DNA of 64,000 nt from Paenibacillus artemisiicola (GCF_017652985.1 NZ_JAGGDJ010000001.1:186001-250000), one strand, 5' to 3'. Counted from the first letter of the stretch, positions 49,556-58,785 are shown. Notes: a model not told the origin generated them from the sequence alone. Translations and numbers: made by a program.

Positions 49556-51328
49556 ATGAACAAGAAGAACGCGGTTGCGCCGCTCGCCGTCGGCCTGTCC
49601 TTGACGCTGATTCTGGCGGCTTGCTCCGGCAACGGCAACGGCGGTACGGGGAACGCCTCGGGCGCGAACGCCGGGACGAAGAACGGCAACGCGGCCTCGG
49701 AGACGGCCGTGCAGCTCGATCCGAACGCGGAGCCGCCGCAGGATCCGTACGGCAAATACGATCCGCCGATCACGGTCACGACCGTGCACACGAACAACGA
49801 GGTGGCGACCAACCTCAAGAAGCCCGACACGCTCGAGAGCAACATCTACACGCGCACGTGGGCCGAGAAGCTCGGGATCGACCTGAAGTTCAACTGGACG
49901 TCGCCGGGCGCGCAGGGCGAAGAGAAGATGAACCTCATGATCGCGAGCGGCGACCTGCCGGATTTCTTCTACGTCTCCCCGTCGCAGTTCGAGCGGCTCG
50001 CTTCGACGGGACAGCTGGCGGATTTGACCCAGGCGCTGCAGGACTACGGCTCGACATACATGAAGAAATATTTGACCGGCGATTACGCGGGCTTGCTCGA
50101 AGGCGTCACCAAGAACGGCAAAGTCTACGGCATTCCGAACGGCCAGACGTACCACGATTCCGGCTTCATGCTGTGGATGCGCTCGGATAACGTGGAGAAG
50201 GCCGGCCTGACGCTGCCAAAGACGGTCGACGACCTCGACAAGATTCTAAGCGCGTTCAAGAACAACGACTACGACAACGGCGGCGGCGAGAAATACCCGA
50301 TCGCGCTCGCGGACGCGAACATCGCGTCGAATTTCTGGGGCATCGGCGACGCGTTCTTCAACATGTTCCATGCCTACCCGAACATCTGGGTCAAGAACGG
50401 CAAGGGCGAGCTGGAGGACGGCATGTTCGGTCCCGAGCACCGCGAGAACACGCGCAAGGCGCTGCTCAAGCTGCAGGACTATTACAAGAAGGGCTACATC
50501 AACCCCGACTTCGCGACGTTCGACGATACGAAGTACAACGAGTCCATCGTCAACAACCAGTCCGGCGTCGTCTTCGGCGGGCTGTGGGACGCGTGGTGGC
50601 CGCTGAATCTGAACCTCGACAAGCATCCGGACAATAAGTGGCTGCCCGTTGCCATTCCGTCGGCGGACGGCGAGCAGGCCAAGTCCTCCGTGACGGCCGC
50701 GACCGTGCTCGGCATCAGCGTGGCGCGCAAAGGCGTCGAGCATCCCGAAGCGCTCGTGAAGATGGAGAACCTGTACCACGACTTGAACAACAATCCGGAG
50801 ACGATGCAGTTCGGCAAGTACAACACCGATCCGAAGGACAATTCCGGCATCTTCCTGGCGTATCCGATGCCGGTGTACAATCCGTCGTTCAACTACGAGG
50901 CGTTCCAGGTCGTCAGCAATGCGTTCAAGACGGGCAAGGCGGACGGCATGCCGGAATCCGACAAGCTGTTTTACGACCAAGCGAAGGCGTACGCCGACAA
51001 GAACGACAAGGCCGGCTTCCCGTCCTACCTGTCGTATACCGACCAGGGCAGCCTCGCGGTCGTCGACGGCTACATCAAGAACAAGGCGTTCCAGATGAAC
51101 GAATATACGGCGATGCCGACGCAGGAGATGATCGACAACGCGCCGATCATCAAGAAGGCGTACGACGTCATGTTCCTGAACGTGGTCAAAGGCGGCGACA
51201 TCGGCCAATACGACGACTTTCTGAAGCAGTACGACGCGATCTACATGTCGGCGGTTTATTCCGGCGTAAACAAGTGGTTCGAAGCGAAGAACAAGGAAAG
51301 CATCCAAAGCTGGTTCGACAGCAAATAG
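49556..51328 (+). CDS. Extracellular solute-binding lipoprotein of a sugar ABC importer (LplA-like)
   Basis: A 590-aa lipoprotein. The signal peptide ends in LILAACSG, so Cys23 is probably lipidated. A Gly/Asn/Ala-rich linker follows, then a large family-1-type binding protein of the LplA/YtcQ group (WAEKLGIDLKFNWTSPGAQGEEKMNLMIASGDLPDFFYV, GLWDAWWPLNLNL). The two permease genes downstream complete the importer. The ATPase gene is not in the cluster, as is common when a shared MsmX-type ATPase is used. The substrate is probably an oligosaccharide or glycoside. Confidence 0.9.
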   Translation: MNKKNAVAPLAVGLSLTLILAACSGNGNGGTGNASGANAGTKNGNAASETAVQLDPNAEPPQDPYGKYDPPITVTTVHTNNEVATNLKKPDTLESNIYTRTWAEKLGIDLKFNWTSPGAQGEEKMNLMIASGDLPDFFYVSPSQFERLASTGQLADLTQALQDYGSTYMKKYLTGDYAGLLEGVTKNGKVYGIPNGQTYHDSGFMLWMRSDNVEKAGLTLPKTVDDLDKILSAFKNNDYDNGGGEKYPIALADANIASNFWGIGDAFFNMFHAYPNIWVKNGKGELEDGMFGPEHRENTRKALLKLQDYYKKGYINPDFATFDDTKYNESIVNNQSGVVFGGLWDAWWPLNLNLDKHPDNKWLPVAIPSADGEQAKSSVTAATVLGISVARKGVEHPEALVKMENLYHDLNNNPETMQFGKYNTDPKDNSGIFLAYPMPVYNPSFNYEAFQVVSNAFKTGKADGMPESDKLFYDQAKAYADKNDKAGFPSYLSYTDQGSLAVVDGYIKNKAFQMNEYTAMPTQEMIDNAPIIKKAYDVMFLNVVKGGDIGQYDDFLKQYDAIYMSAVYSGVNKWFEAKNKESIQSWFDSK

Positions 51329-51426
51329 ACCGCCGGCGCCCGCGGCGGGCCGGCTGCGGACGGACGCTCGCCCGCGGCCGCCGTCATCCCGCGGGCGGCG
51401 GAAGCCGAATGGAGTGAAGGGAAGCC

Positions 51427-52335
51427 ATGAAACTGCTGCATGCCTTAACGATCCCGCGCCGCCAGCTGGCCCTCTACGTCATGCTGATCGCGCCGGTCGT
51501 CGTCTTGTTCGTCTACGCCTATCTCCCGATGTTCGGGGTCGTCATGTCGTTCCAGCGGTTCGAGCCGAGCCTCGGGTTTTTCCGTTCCGACTGGGTCGGC
51601 TTCGATAACTTCCGGCGGCTCGCGTACATTCCCGACGTGAAGCAGGTCGTGCTGAACACGCTCTTCATCGCCTCGATGAAAATCGTCGTCGAGACGCTCG
51701 CGGCGATCGTCGTGGCGGTGCTGCTGAACGAGATCGTCTCGAAGCTCTTCCGCCGCGTCGTGCAGACGATCATCTATTTCCCGTATTTTCTGTCCTGGGT
51801 CATCCTCGGCGGCATCCTGCGCGACCTGCTCTCCCGGGAAGGGCTGATCAACATGCTGCTCGGCAAGCTCGGCTTCGAGCCGGTCGTGTTCCTGTCGAAG
51901 GCGTCGCTGTTCCCGTACGTGCTGGTCGGCACGGAGACGTGGCAAGTGACCGGCTTCGGGACGATCGTGTTCCTGGCCGCCATCACGATCATCGATCCGA
52001 CGCTGTACGAGGCGGCCGTCATGGACGGGGCAAGCCGGTTCAAGCAGATCCTGCACATTACGATTCCCGGCATCAAATCGACGATCATCCTCATGATGAC
52101 GCTCAGCATGGGCTACATCCTGAACGCCGGCTTCGAGCAGGTGCTCATGCTGTACAGCCCGCTCGTCTATTCGACGGGCGACGTCATCGACACGTGGGTG
52201 TACCGGATGGGCCTGCAGCAGTCGCAGTATTCGCTCGCGTCGGCGATCGGGCTGTTCCGGTCGGTCGTCAGCCTCGCGCTCATCTCGGTCTCGTATTACG
52301 TCGCGCGCAAAGTATCGGATCACCGGATCTTCTAG
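51427..52335 (+). CDS. Sugar ABC transporter permease (LplB-like)
   Basis: A 302-aa inner membrane permease with six membrane segments. It starts with the LplB-type sequence RRQLALYVMLIAPVVVLFVYAYLPMFGVVMSFQRFEP. The EAA loop that contacts the ATPase is YEAAVMDGASRFKQILHITIPGIKSTI. GAAGGGAAG lies before the ATG. The 98 bp separating it from the binding protein gene are rich in GC inverted repeats, which may stabilise the upstream mRNA and set the usual excess of binding protein. Confidence 0.92.
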   Translation: MKLLHALTIPRRQLALYVMLIAPVVVLFVYAYLPMFGVVMSFQRFEPSLGFFRSDWVGFDNFRRLAYIPDVKQVVLNTLFIASMKIVVETLAAIVVAVLLNEIVSKLFRRVVQTIIYFPYFLSWVILGGILRDLLSREGLINMLLGKLGFEPVVFLSKASLFPYVLVGTETWQVTGFGTIVFLAAITIIDPTLYEAAVMDGASRFKQILHITIPGIKSTIILMMTLSMGYILNAGFEQVLMLYSPLVYSTGDVIDTWVYRMGLQQSQYSLASAIGLFRSVVSLALISVSYYVARKVSDHRIF

Positions 52336-52357
52336 GAAAAGGAGGGGAACGCCGATT

Positions 52358-53239
52358 ATGCCGGATCGTTCTATCGGAAGGCGTACGTTCGCGACGCTGA
52401 ACGGATTGCTGTTCGTACTCTTCTCGCTGAGCTGCGTGGTGCCGATGATCCACGTGCTGTCCGTCTCGCTCAGCGCGAGCAGCGCGGTCAACGCGGGAGA
52501 GGTGACGCTGTGGCCGGTCAAGGCGACGCTCAAGTCGTACGAATACATTTTGAACAAATCGGAGTATTGGACCGCGATGGGCGTCTCGATCGAACGCGTC
52601 GTGCTCGGAACATTCGTTAGTATGCTGCTGACGATCCTGATCGCCTACCCGCTGTCGAAGAACAAAGCGTCGTTCAAGCACCAGTCGGCCTTCGCCTGGT
52701 ACCTCGTCGTGACGATGCTGTTCTCGGGCGGCCTCGTGCCGTCGTTCATGATCGTCAAGTACACGGGCATTCTCGATTCCGTCTGGGCGCTCGTCCTGCC
52801 CGGCGCGGTGTCGGTCTTCAACGTGTTGCTGCTGTCCAACTTCTTCCGCGGCATCCCGAAGGAGATCGAGGAATCGGCGTTCATGGACGGCGCCGGCCAC
52901 TTCCGGATCTTGGCGCGGCTGTACCTGGCCTTGTCGATGCCGATCCTGGCGACGCTCGTCGTGTTCATCGCCGTCGGCCACTGGAACGCCTGGTTCGACG
53001 GGCTGATCTACATGAACAACCAGAAGAACTATCCGCTGCAATCGTATCTGCAGACGATTCTGGTGCAGTCCAACTCGCAGGTCATGACGCAGCAGTACGC
53101 CAAGCTGATGAGCATGGTGTCCGACCGCACGATCAAATCGGCGCAGGTGTTCGTGGCGTCCATTCCGATCCTGTGCGTCTATCCGTTCCTGCAAAAGTAT
53201 TTCATCTCCGGCATCATGCTCGGCTCCGTGAAGGAATAG
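52358..53239 (+). CDS. Sugar ABC transporter permease (LplC/YtcP-like)
   Basis: A 293-aa permease, the partner of the preceding one. Six membrane segments, and the EAA loop EIEESAFMDGAGHFRILARLYLALSMPIL. The family ending is FLQKYFISGIMLGSVKE. It starts 23 bp after the LplB-like gene and has GGAGGGG upstream. Last gene of the importer operon. Confidence 0.92.
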   Translation: MPDRSIGRRTFATLNGLLFVLFSLSCVVPMIHVLSVSLSASSAVNAGEVTLWPVKATLKSYEYILNKSEYWTAMGVSIERVVLGTFVSMLLTILIAYPLSKNKASFKHQSAFAWYLVVTMLFSGGLVPSFMIVKYTGILDSVWALVLPGAVSVFNVLLLSNFFRGIPKEIEESAFMDGAGHFRILARLYLALSMPILATLVVFIAVGHWNAWFDGLIYMNNQKNYPLQSYLQTILVQSNSQVMTQQYAKLMSMVSDRTIKSAQVFVASIPILCVYPFLQKYFISGIMLGSVKE

Positions 53240-53289
53240 GTCTTAGCTCCCTTCGCGAACGAGCGAGCACATGAACCCGGAACCGCGAG

Positions 53290-53321
53290 AAAAACCGCGA
53301 ATGCCAATTCGCGGTTTTTTT
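53290..53321 (+). terminator. Terminator of the ABC importer operon
   Basis: A 13-bp stem (53290-53302 with 53307-53319), loop GCCA, T-run of seven. Confidence 0.92.
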
Positions 53322-53340
53322 GGCGCATCCGGCCGCTTAT

Positions 53341-53370
53341 GGATACGAACCGCCGGCGCAGGGAAGCCTA
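53341..53370 (+). promoter_or_regulatory. Possible sigma-G promoter of Ger operon 2
   Basis: GGATA (53341-53345), 18 bp, AAGCCTA (53364-53370), one mismatch to CATnnTA. Weak on its own. Confidence 0.35.
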
Positions 53371-53403
53371 ACCGCCAAACGAACGACCAAGGAAGGTGGC
53401 GCC

Positions 53404-54726
53404 ATGGAGCGGTTCAACCCGGAAGACGCCGTTCCCGGCGTGACGAAGTCCGTCGATCTGGTCAGCCGCGAACTGCGAATCGGATCCGACGCGGCGCGGC
53501 TGTATTATCTGTCCTCGCTCTGCGATAAGCTGTATATTCAGCAGACGATCCTGGACCCGTTCGGCTTGTCGGTCCGCATGCAGGACTTCATGGCCAGGCT
53601 GAAGCTGAGCTCGGGCTACCAGACGATCGAGCCGGGCGAGCAGACCGCCGACAAGCTGCTGCACGGCTATGCGCTCGTGATCCGGAACGGAAGCATCGCC
53701 GCGATTGAGGCGCGCAAAACGCCGACGACCAAGCCGACGGACGCGACGGTGGAGAGCATCCTGCAGGGTCCGCAGACGTCGTTCTCGGAGGACGTCGAGA
53801 CGAACGTGCGGATCGTGCGGATGCGGTATCCTTCGAAGAACCTGCGCGTCGAATATACGGAGGTCGGACTCCAGAGCCGCACGCAGCTGGCGATCATCTA
53901 CGACGAGTCGAAGGTCGAGCCGGATCTGCTGCTCGGGCTGGACCGCCGATTGACGAAGGTCAAAGCGGAGGTCGTGCAGGCGGCGAACCAGCTGTCGATG
54001 CTCCTGACGAACCGGTACCAGCTGTTCCCGACCGCGATGGCGACGGACCGCCCCGACCGCACGATCTTGAACCTTAGCCAAGGCAAAGTCATTCTGTTGC
54101 TGGACGGAACGCCGTTTGCCGTTTATTTCCCGGCGGTCTTCTACGATTTCATGGTCTCCATGGACGATGCCTACCAGTTTCCCTGGCTGGTTCACCCGCT
54201 GCAGGCGCTGCGGTATTTGAGCGCGTTCATTACGACGACGCTGCCGGCTTTATATATCGCGTTCGTGTCGTACAATCCGGAATTTCTGCGGGCCCAGCTC
54301 GCGATCGAGATCGCCGGCAGCCGCGCGGCGGTTCCGTATTCCTCGTTTTACGAGGTCTTCTTCATGCTGTTCCTGACCGAAGCGCTGACGGAAGCGAGCA
54401 TCCGGCTGCCCAAGCATATCGGCTCCACGGCGACGACGGTCGGCGGCCTCATCCTGGGGCAGGCGGCGCAGGAAGCGGGACTCGTCAGCAGCATCATGAT
54501 CATCATCGCGTCGGCGGTCGCGATCTCGAACTTCGTCATTCCGATCAATACGATGAGCTATGCCATGCGGGCGGCCAAGTTTCCGCTCGTGCTGCTGGCG
54601 ATCTATTTCGGCTTGGCAGGCGTCGTGACCGGGATTTTCGGCTTTATCGTCTACGCGGCCAGCCTCCAGAGCTTCGGAAGGCCGTACTTAAAGCTGTTTC
54701 CCGGGGAACAGCGAAAAAGCAGGTGA
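53404..54726 (+). CDS. Spore germination protein, GerA family (A subunit), operon 2
   Basis: A 440-aa GerA-family protein with a hydrophilic N-terminal domain of about 240 residues (LYIQQTILDPFGLSVRMQDFM, VNVRIVRMRYPSKNLRVEY-type core) and a membrane domain (LDGTPFAVYFPAVFYDFMVSMDDAYQF, FYEVFFMLFLTEALTEASIRLPKHIGSTATTVGGLILGQAAQEAGLVS). It is shorter than the operon 1 paralogue. The ATG at 53404 has GGAAGGTGG upstream; the longer frame to 53320 has no such site. Confidence 0.9.
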   Translation: MERFNPEDAVPGVTKSVDLVSRELRIGSDAARLYYLSSLCDKLYIQQTILDPFGLSVRMQDFMARLKLSSGYQTIEPGEQTADKLLHGYALVIRNGSIAAIEARKTPTTKPTDATVESILQGPQTSFSEDVETNVRIVRMRYPSKNLRVEYTEVGLQSRTQLAIIYDESKVEPDLLLGLDRRLTKVKAEVVQAANQLSMLLTNRYQLFPTAMATDRPDRTILNLSQGKVILLLDGTPFAVYFPAVFYDFMVSMDDAYQFPWLVHPLQALRYLSAFITTTLPALYIAFVSYNPEFLRAQLAIEIAGSRAAVPYSSFYEVFFMLFLTEALTEASIRLPKHIGSTATTVGGLILGQAAQEAGLVSSIMIIIASAVAISNFVIPINTMSYAMRAAKFPLVLLAIYFGLAGVVTGIFGFIVYAASLQSFGRPYLKLFPGEQRKSR

Positions 54727-54730
54727 GCGG

Positions 54731-55840
54731 ATGACGCGCTATTTCTTTTATTTCGTGATCGTGGCCATGCTGATCCATACCGTCATCTTCGTCCCGCGCG
54801 TGCATATCGACGAACGGTTTCGCGGCGCGATCCTGTCGTTCGCCATCGGACCGGCGATCGCCGTCGTCTTGATCGCGGCGTTCACGGCGACCATGCGCAA
54901 ATTCAAAGGGCAGGGCGTGCCCGAGATCTTCGCGGCTTCGCTCCCCAAGGCGGTGTACGTCCCGATTCTCTTCGTGATGGGCTTGGGCTCGCTGTCGGCG
55001 GGCGCGATCGTCTGGGTGCACTGCACGTTCGTGTTCGCCAAATATTTGAATCCGGACATGGCGCCGTCGATCCTGCTCATCCTGTTCGTGACGGTGACGT
55101 GCCTGGCGGCGGCGCAGTCGTCGAAAGCGGTGATGTACAGCACCGAAATCATCTTCGTGCTGAGCGTGCCGCTGCTGCTCGTGCTGCTGCTGCACGGCGT
55201 GTTCAGCAAGAGCCTGAACGTCGACTCGATCCGCGCCATGCTGGATTATACCTGGATCCCGCCGTCCTGGAACTGCCTCTCGGCCTCGACCAACACGTTC
55301 GCCGGCTTCTTGACGCTGTCGATCTTCAACCGCTTGTTCACGGAAGACCGGAAGATCCGGTACGTGTGGGCGATTCCGTTCATCGGCTTCGCGCTGGAAA
55401 TCCTGTCGTTCTTCATCCCCATCGGGTTCCACGGGACGGACGGCGTGGACGATTACATCTATACGTGGGTTTCGACGATGGACGCCATCAGCATCAAATA
55501 CATCTTGATCGAGCGCGTGATCTCCATTTACCTGCTCGTCTCGCTCGTGATCACGTTCACCTACACGATGTTCGTCTGGCACATCGGCGCGCAGACGATC
55601 GGCAGCTGCTTCCGCGCGTTCGACTATCGCAAGAACACGCCGCTCACCAAGCTGATCGCGTTCGGCATCTGCGCGCTCGCAGGCATCGCCACCATCGTGC
55701 TCGGCCTCCGGATCGACGAAGCGACGCTGTTCAAAACGATCTCGAAATGGATGCAGATCGGCCTGCCGATCGACCTGCTGTTCGTCGCGTGCGTGTATGT
55801 GGCGGGGAAACGGCTGCTGGCGCGGAGGGCCGGGTCATGA
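54731..55840 (+). CDS. Spore germination permease, GerAB family, operon 2
   Basis: A 369-aa permease with about ten membrane segments, equal in length to the operon 1 B subunit but diverged. It begins MTRYFFYFVIVAMLIHTVIFVPRVHIDERFRGAILSFAIGP. It lies 4 bp after the A gene and overlaps the C gene by four bases (ATGA), so all three subunits are tightly coupled. It probably recognises a different germinant from operon 1. Confidence 0.9.
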   Translation: MTRYFFYFVIVAMLIHTVIFVPRVHIDERFRGAILSFAIGPAIAVVLIAAFTATMRKFKGQGVPEIFAASLPKAVYVPILFVMGLGSLSAGAIVWVHCTFVFAKYLNPDMAPSILLILFVTVTCLAAAQSSKAVMYSTEIIFVLSVPLLLVLLLHGVFSKSLNVDSIRAMLDYTWIPPSWNCLSASTNTFAGFLTLSIFNRLFTEDRKIRYVWAIPFIGFALEILSFFIPIGFHGTDGVDDYIYTWVSTMDAISIKYILIERVISIYLLVSLVITFTYTMFVWHIGAQTIGSCFRAFDYRKNTPLTKLIAFGICALAGIATIVLGLRIDEATLFKTISKWMQIGLPIDLLFVACVYVAGKRLLARRAGS

Positions 55841-56934
55841 AGCGGTTCAGCGCCTGCCTCGCGGGGTGGCTGCTCCTGCTCGCGATTCTGTCCGGGTGCG
55901 GGTTCAAGGACATCGACCGCCGCTTCTTCGTCATGGCGATCGGCATCGACAAGTCGCATGCCGAAGAGAAGGCGTACCGCGTCTCCCTGAAGCTGGCCGT
56001 GCCGTTCGCCAAGATTCAGCCCGGCGAGACGAATACGTACCGGCTCGTCTCCGACGACGCCAGCTCCATCGCGGAAGCGGTACGCCACATCAAGTCGAAG
56101 GTCGACAAGGAGCTCGACTTCACGCAATCGAAAATGATCGTCGTCGGCAAGGACGTGAGCGACGAGCTGCTGCGCGAAGACCTGCTCGATTGGTTCTTGC
56201 GCCGGCGCGACATTCAAAGCGCTTCGTATATGGCGGTCGGCGACCCGTCGGCCGAGGCAGTGCTGAACGTCAAGACCAATTCCGAGCGGTTCCCGGGGGA
56301 CAGCCTGTTCCTCAGCTTCGACCAGGACGGCACGGAATCGTCGTTTATCGCGACCGAGCATTTATTCGATTTTCACCGCAGGGTGCGGGAGAAGGGAATC
56401 GATCCGTATCTGCCCGTCATTCGCACGATCGACGACGGCGCGTTCCTGATCGATCAGGTCGCCGTCTTCGACGAGGAGCGGATGAAAGCCGTGCTCTCCG
56501 CGGACGAGACGCGCATCTTCAACGAGCTGGTGGAGCGCAATCAAAACTTCGACGTCGAGACGAAGACGGATAAGGTGCAATTCGCGCTGAACGTGCATCG
56601 CTTCCGATACGATTACAAGATTCAAGCTTCCCCGCCGGCCATCCATCTGAAGGGCCGCATCGTCGCGCAGGCGGAGGAGTCGACGGAAGCGTTCTATACG
56701 CGGCCTTGGAGCTATTACGAGCAGCTGGCCGAGCGGCAGACGGAAACGCGTTACGCGCGCCTGCTTCAAAAGCTGCAGCGCTTGAACGTGGACCCTGTCG
56801 GCTTCGGCCTTCGCTACCGCGCGACCCGGTACGGCGGAGCGAAAGAGTGGAAGGCGTGGCAGGCGCTCTACCCGAAGGTGACCTTCCATCCGAAGGTCAG
56901 CATCGACATTAAGAGCTCCGGGGGGATCAAATGA
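55837..56934 (+). CDS. Spore germination lipoprotein, GerAC family, operon 2
   Basis: A 365-aa Ger(x)C lipoprotein. The signal peptide LLLAILSGCG gives a lipidated Cys. The family sequence FKDIDRRFFVMAIGIDKSHAEEKAYRVSLKLAVP follows, and it ends with VGFGLRYRATRYGGAKEWKAWQALYPKVTFHPKVSIDIKSSG, the typical C-terminus. Third gene of operon 2, in the classical A-B-C order. Its 3' end is followed by a duplicated terminator. Confidence 0.92.
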   Translation: MKRFSACLAGWLLLLAILSGCGFKDIDRRFFVMAIGIDKSHAEEKAYRVSLKLAVPFAKIQPGETNTYRLVSDDASSIAEAVRHIKSKVDKELDFTQSKMIVVGKDVSDELLREDLLDWFLRRRDIQSASYMAVGDPSAEAVLNVKTNSERFPGDSLFLSFDQDGTESSFIATEHLFDFHRRVREKGIDPYLPVIRTIDDGAFLIDQVAVFDEERMKAVLSADETRIFNELVERNQNFDVETKTDKVQFALNVHRFRYDYKIQASPPAIHLKGRIVAQAEESTEAFYTRPWSYYEQLAERQTETRYARLLQKLQRLNVDPVGFGLRYRATRYGGAKEWKAWQALYPKVTFHPKVSIDIKSSGGIK

Positions 56935-57030
56935 CTGCTTCCGCCTACGGCGAACGGGCCTGCAAACCGGGCGTCGGACTAGGCGGCGTTCGCGTCGGCG
57001 GACCCGGTGGCTAGCAGCCGTTCGAATCGC

Positions 57031-57215
57031 AGAGGCCGCGGGACGCGGCAAGCAGGGAAGGCCAAAAACCGCCGGGGCGATCCCCGGCGGTTTTTTTGGC
57101 GGCCGGCGCAGCGAGCCGGTCGGACCAGAGGCCGCGGGACGCGGCAAGCAGGGAAGGCCAAACACCGCCGGGGCGATCCCCGGCGGTTTTTTTGGCGGCC
57201 GGCGCAGCGAGCCGG
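57031..57215. repeat. Tandem duplication (96-bp period) carrying two terminators
   Basis: 57031-57119 and 57127-57215 are 89-bp direct repeats with one difference (A at 57067, C at 57163). Each copy contains a terminator: copy 1 stem 57064-57077 with 57082-57095, copy 2 at 57160-57193, both with loop CGAT and a run of seven T. The array separates gerAC of operon 2 from the convergent LysR gene. Confidence 0.95.
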
Positions 57216-57216
57216 C

Positions 57217-58119
57217 TTACGACGTTTTCGCCTGCGCGACGATTGCTTCGACGTGGCCGCGCAGCGCCTTGATGAACGCGCGCATCGCATGGCCGACATA
57301 ACGGTCGCTGCGGTAGATCAGGCAGATATCCTGGCTCGGCACGGGCTGCGTCAGGCGCACGGTCGCGATGTCCTTGCGGTCCATATGATCCAGCAGCAGG
57401 CGCGGCAGCACGCACGCGCCGATGCCGCTTTCGACCATGCGGAGCAGGGAGGAGAGCGTCGTCGATTCCATATGCGGCTTCAGGCGGAAGCCGTGCTCCA
57501 TGCAGAAGCGGTCGATCAGCCGCCGGCATTGGTGCTCGGGCGGGAAGAGGACGGTCTTCACGCTCTGCAGCCGGCGCAGCGGGACGGATGCTTCCCGCGC
57601 AAGCGGGACGGACGCGGCGACCGCCAGCGCGAATTCCTCGCGGAAGAGCGGAATCTTCGTCAGGCGCTCGTCGGCGACCGGTTCGATCGTCACCCCGACG
57701 TCGATGGTCCGGTCGAGCACCCGCTCCGTCACGTCGGCGCTCTCCAGCAGGGAGAGCGAGATCGCCGGGTGCGCCCGATGGAACGCGAGCAGCAGCGAAT
57801 CGAACATCAGGTCGGCGTCGCCGGGCAGCACGCCGATGACGAGGGCGCCGCCCTTCGTCTGCTTCAGGTCGGCGATAGCGTCGCTTGCGCGGCGCAAATG
57901 CCCGAAAACGGCCGCGCCGTGCTCCCGCAGGATTTCGCCGGCCTCGGTCAGGAGGATGCGTTTGCCGCTTCGCTCGAACAGGAGGACGCCGAGCTCTTCC
58001 TCCAGGCCGCGGATCTGCTGGCTGATGTTCGGCGCGCTGACGCCCGTCTTCTCGGCGGCCCGCGCGAAATGCAGCTCCTCGCATACCGCCATAAAATAGT
58101 GCAGCTGTTTCAGCTCCAT
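57217..58119 (-). CDS. LysR-family transcriptional regulator
   Basis: A 300-aa LTTR. The N-terminal HTH reads MELKQLHYFMAVCEELHFARAAEKTGVSAPNISQQIRGLEEELGVLLFERSGKRILLTEAG. The effector domain has the usual two-lobed pattern (GALVIGVLPGDADLMFDSLLLAFHRAHPAISLSLLE, VESGIGACVLPRLLLDHM). Cysteines in PPEHQCRRLIDRFCMEHGF might be redox-active but this is not shown. The ATG at 58119 has GGGAGG 8 bp upstream. It is divergent from a DinB-family gene, with a T-N11-A box in between. Confidence 0.9.
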   Translation of the reverse strand: MELKQLHYFMAVCEELHFARAAEKTGVSAPNISQQIRGLEEELGVLLFERSGKRILLTEAGEILREHGAAVFGHLRRASDAIADLKQTKGGALVIGVLPGDADLMFDSLLLAFHRAHPAISLSLLESADVTERVLDRTIDVGVTIEPVADERLTKIPLFREEFALAVAASVPLAREASVPLRRLQSVKTVLFPPEHQCRRLIDRFCMEHGFRLKPHMESTTLSSLLRMVESGIGACVLPRLLLDHMDRKDIATVRLTQPVPSQDICLIYRSDRYVGHAMRAFIKALRGHVEAIVAQAKTS

Positions 58120-58207
58120 GCCGGAACCTCCCTTCTTCGCCATAGCAATCTTTGTTCCGGTCTCACCCATTATAGCGTTCGCGCGGATGCGCTCCAAGGG
58201 CGTTCGG

Positions 58208-58220
58208 TAAGTCTCGCTTA
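58208..58220. promoter_or_regulatory. LysR-type binding site (T-N11-A) between lysR and dinB genes
   Basis: TAAG-TCTCG-CTTA is a perfect inverted repeat with the T-N11-A form. Its centre is about 65 bp upstream of the predicted dinB start site, the classic LysR recognition position. Confidence 0.6.
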
Positions 58221-58243
58221 ATCCAATGGTAAGGCGCGCTGCA

Positions 58244-58272
58244 TTGAGCGGACGCGGCAGGCGGCCTATACT
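58244..58272 (+). promoter_or_regulatory. Sigma-A promoter of the DinB-family gene at 58315
   Basis: TTGAGC (58244-58249), 17 bp, TATACT (58267-58272). Confidence 0.7.
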
Positions 58273-58314
58273 GGGCACAGATCGGCCGTTACCATCCCAA
58301 AGGAGGAATCATCC

Positions 58315-58785
58315 ATGTCCGAAATCATCGTAAACTCGGCGCTGACGCTGCGCCGCATCGTGCTGCAGCAGGTCGACGCCATCCCCGAGGAGCTGTTCGA
58401 CGTCCAGCCCGCCGGCTTCAACAACACCGTTCGCTGGAACGTCGGGCATCTCGTCTATTGGGCGGACGCGTACATGACGCTCTGCTTCGGGTCCGGCTCC
58501 GGGATCCCGTCCGCATACGCCGCCTTCTTCAATTCCGGCACGAAGCCGGCGGATTGGACGGAGGCGCCGCCGTCCAAGGCGGAGCTGCTCCGCGAGCTGT
58601 CCGCCCAGCTCGACCGGTTCGCGGACATCGCCCCTGACCGTCTGAACGCGCCGCTTGCGCCGCCGCTGCGGCAGGGACCGCTCGAGTTCCATGCCGCGGG
58701 CGAATTGTTCAACTTCGCGCTGATGCACGAGGCGATGCATCTCGCGGCTTGCGGGAGCTTGCTGAAAGCCGCCGTCCCCGCCTAA
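58315..58785 (+). CDS. DinB-family protein (second copy type)
   Basis: A 156-aa DinB superfamily protein. The histidines of the putative metal site are in RWNVGHLVYWAD (about residue 45) and FALMHEAMHLAACG (about residues 137-141). It is not closely similar to the DinB-type protein at 4671. AAAGGAGG precedes the ATG. The divergent LysR gene and a LysR box at about -65 suggest it is the regulated gene; many DinB proteins are induced by DNA damage or thiol stress, but the signal here is unknown. Confidence 0.75.
   Translation: MSEIIVNSALTLRRIVLQQVDAIPEELFDVQPAGFNNTVRWNVGHLVYWADAYMTLCFGSGSGIPSAYAAFFNSGTKPADWTEAPPSKAELLRELSAQLDRFADIAPDRLNAPLAPPLRQGPLEFHAAGELFNFALMHEAMHLAACGSLLKAAVPA

Noticed and set aside
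57031..57215. Possible CRISPR-like or integron-like repeat
   Set aside because: Only two long copies, each a terminator-containing segment, with no spacers, cas genes or integrase. It is a simple tandem duplication.
4671..58785. The two DinB-family genes as copies of the DNA polymerase IV gene dinB
   Set aside because: They belong to the unrelated DinB four-helix superfamily; no polymerase motifs are present.
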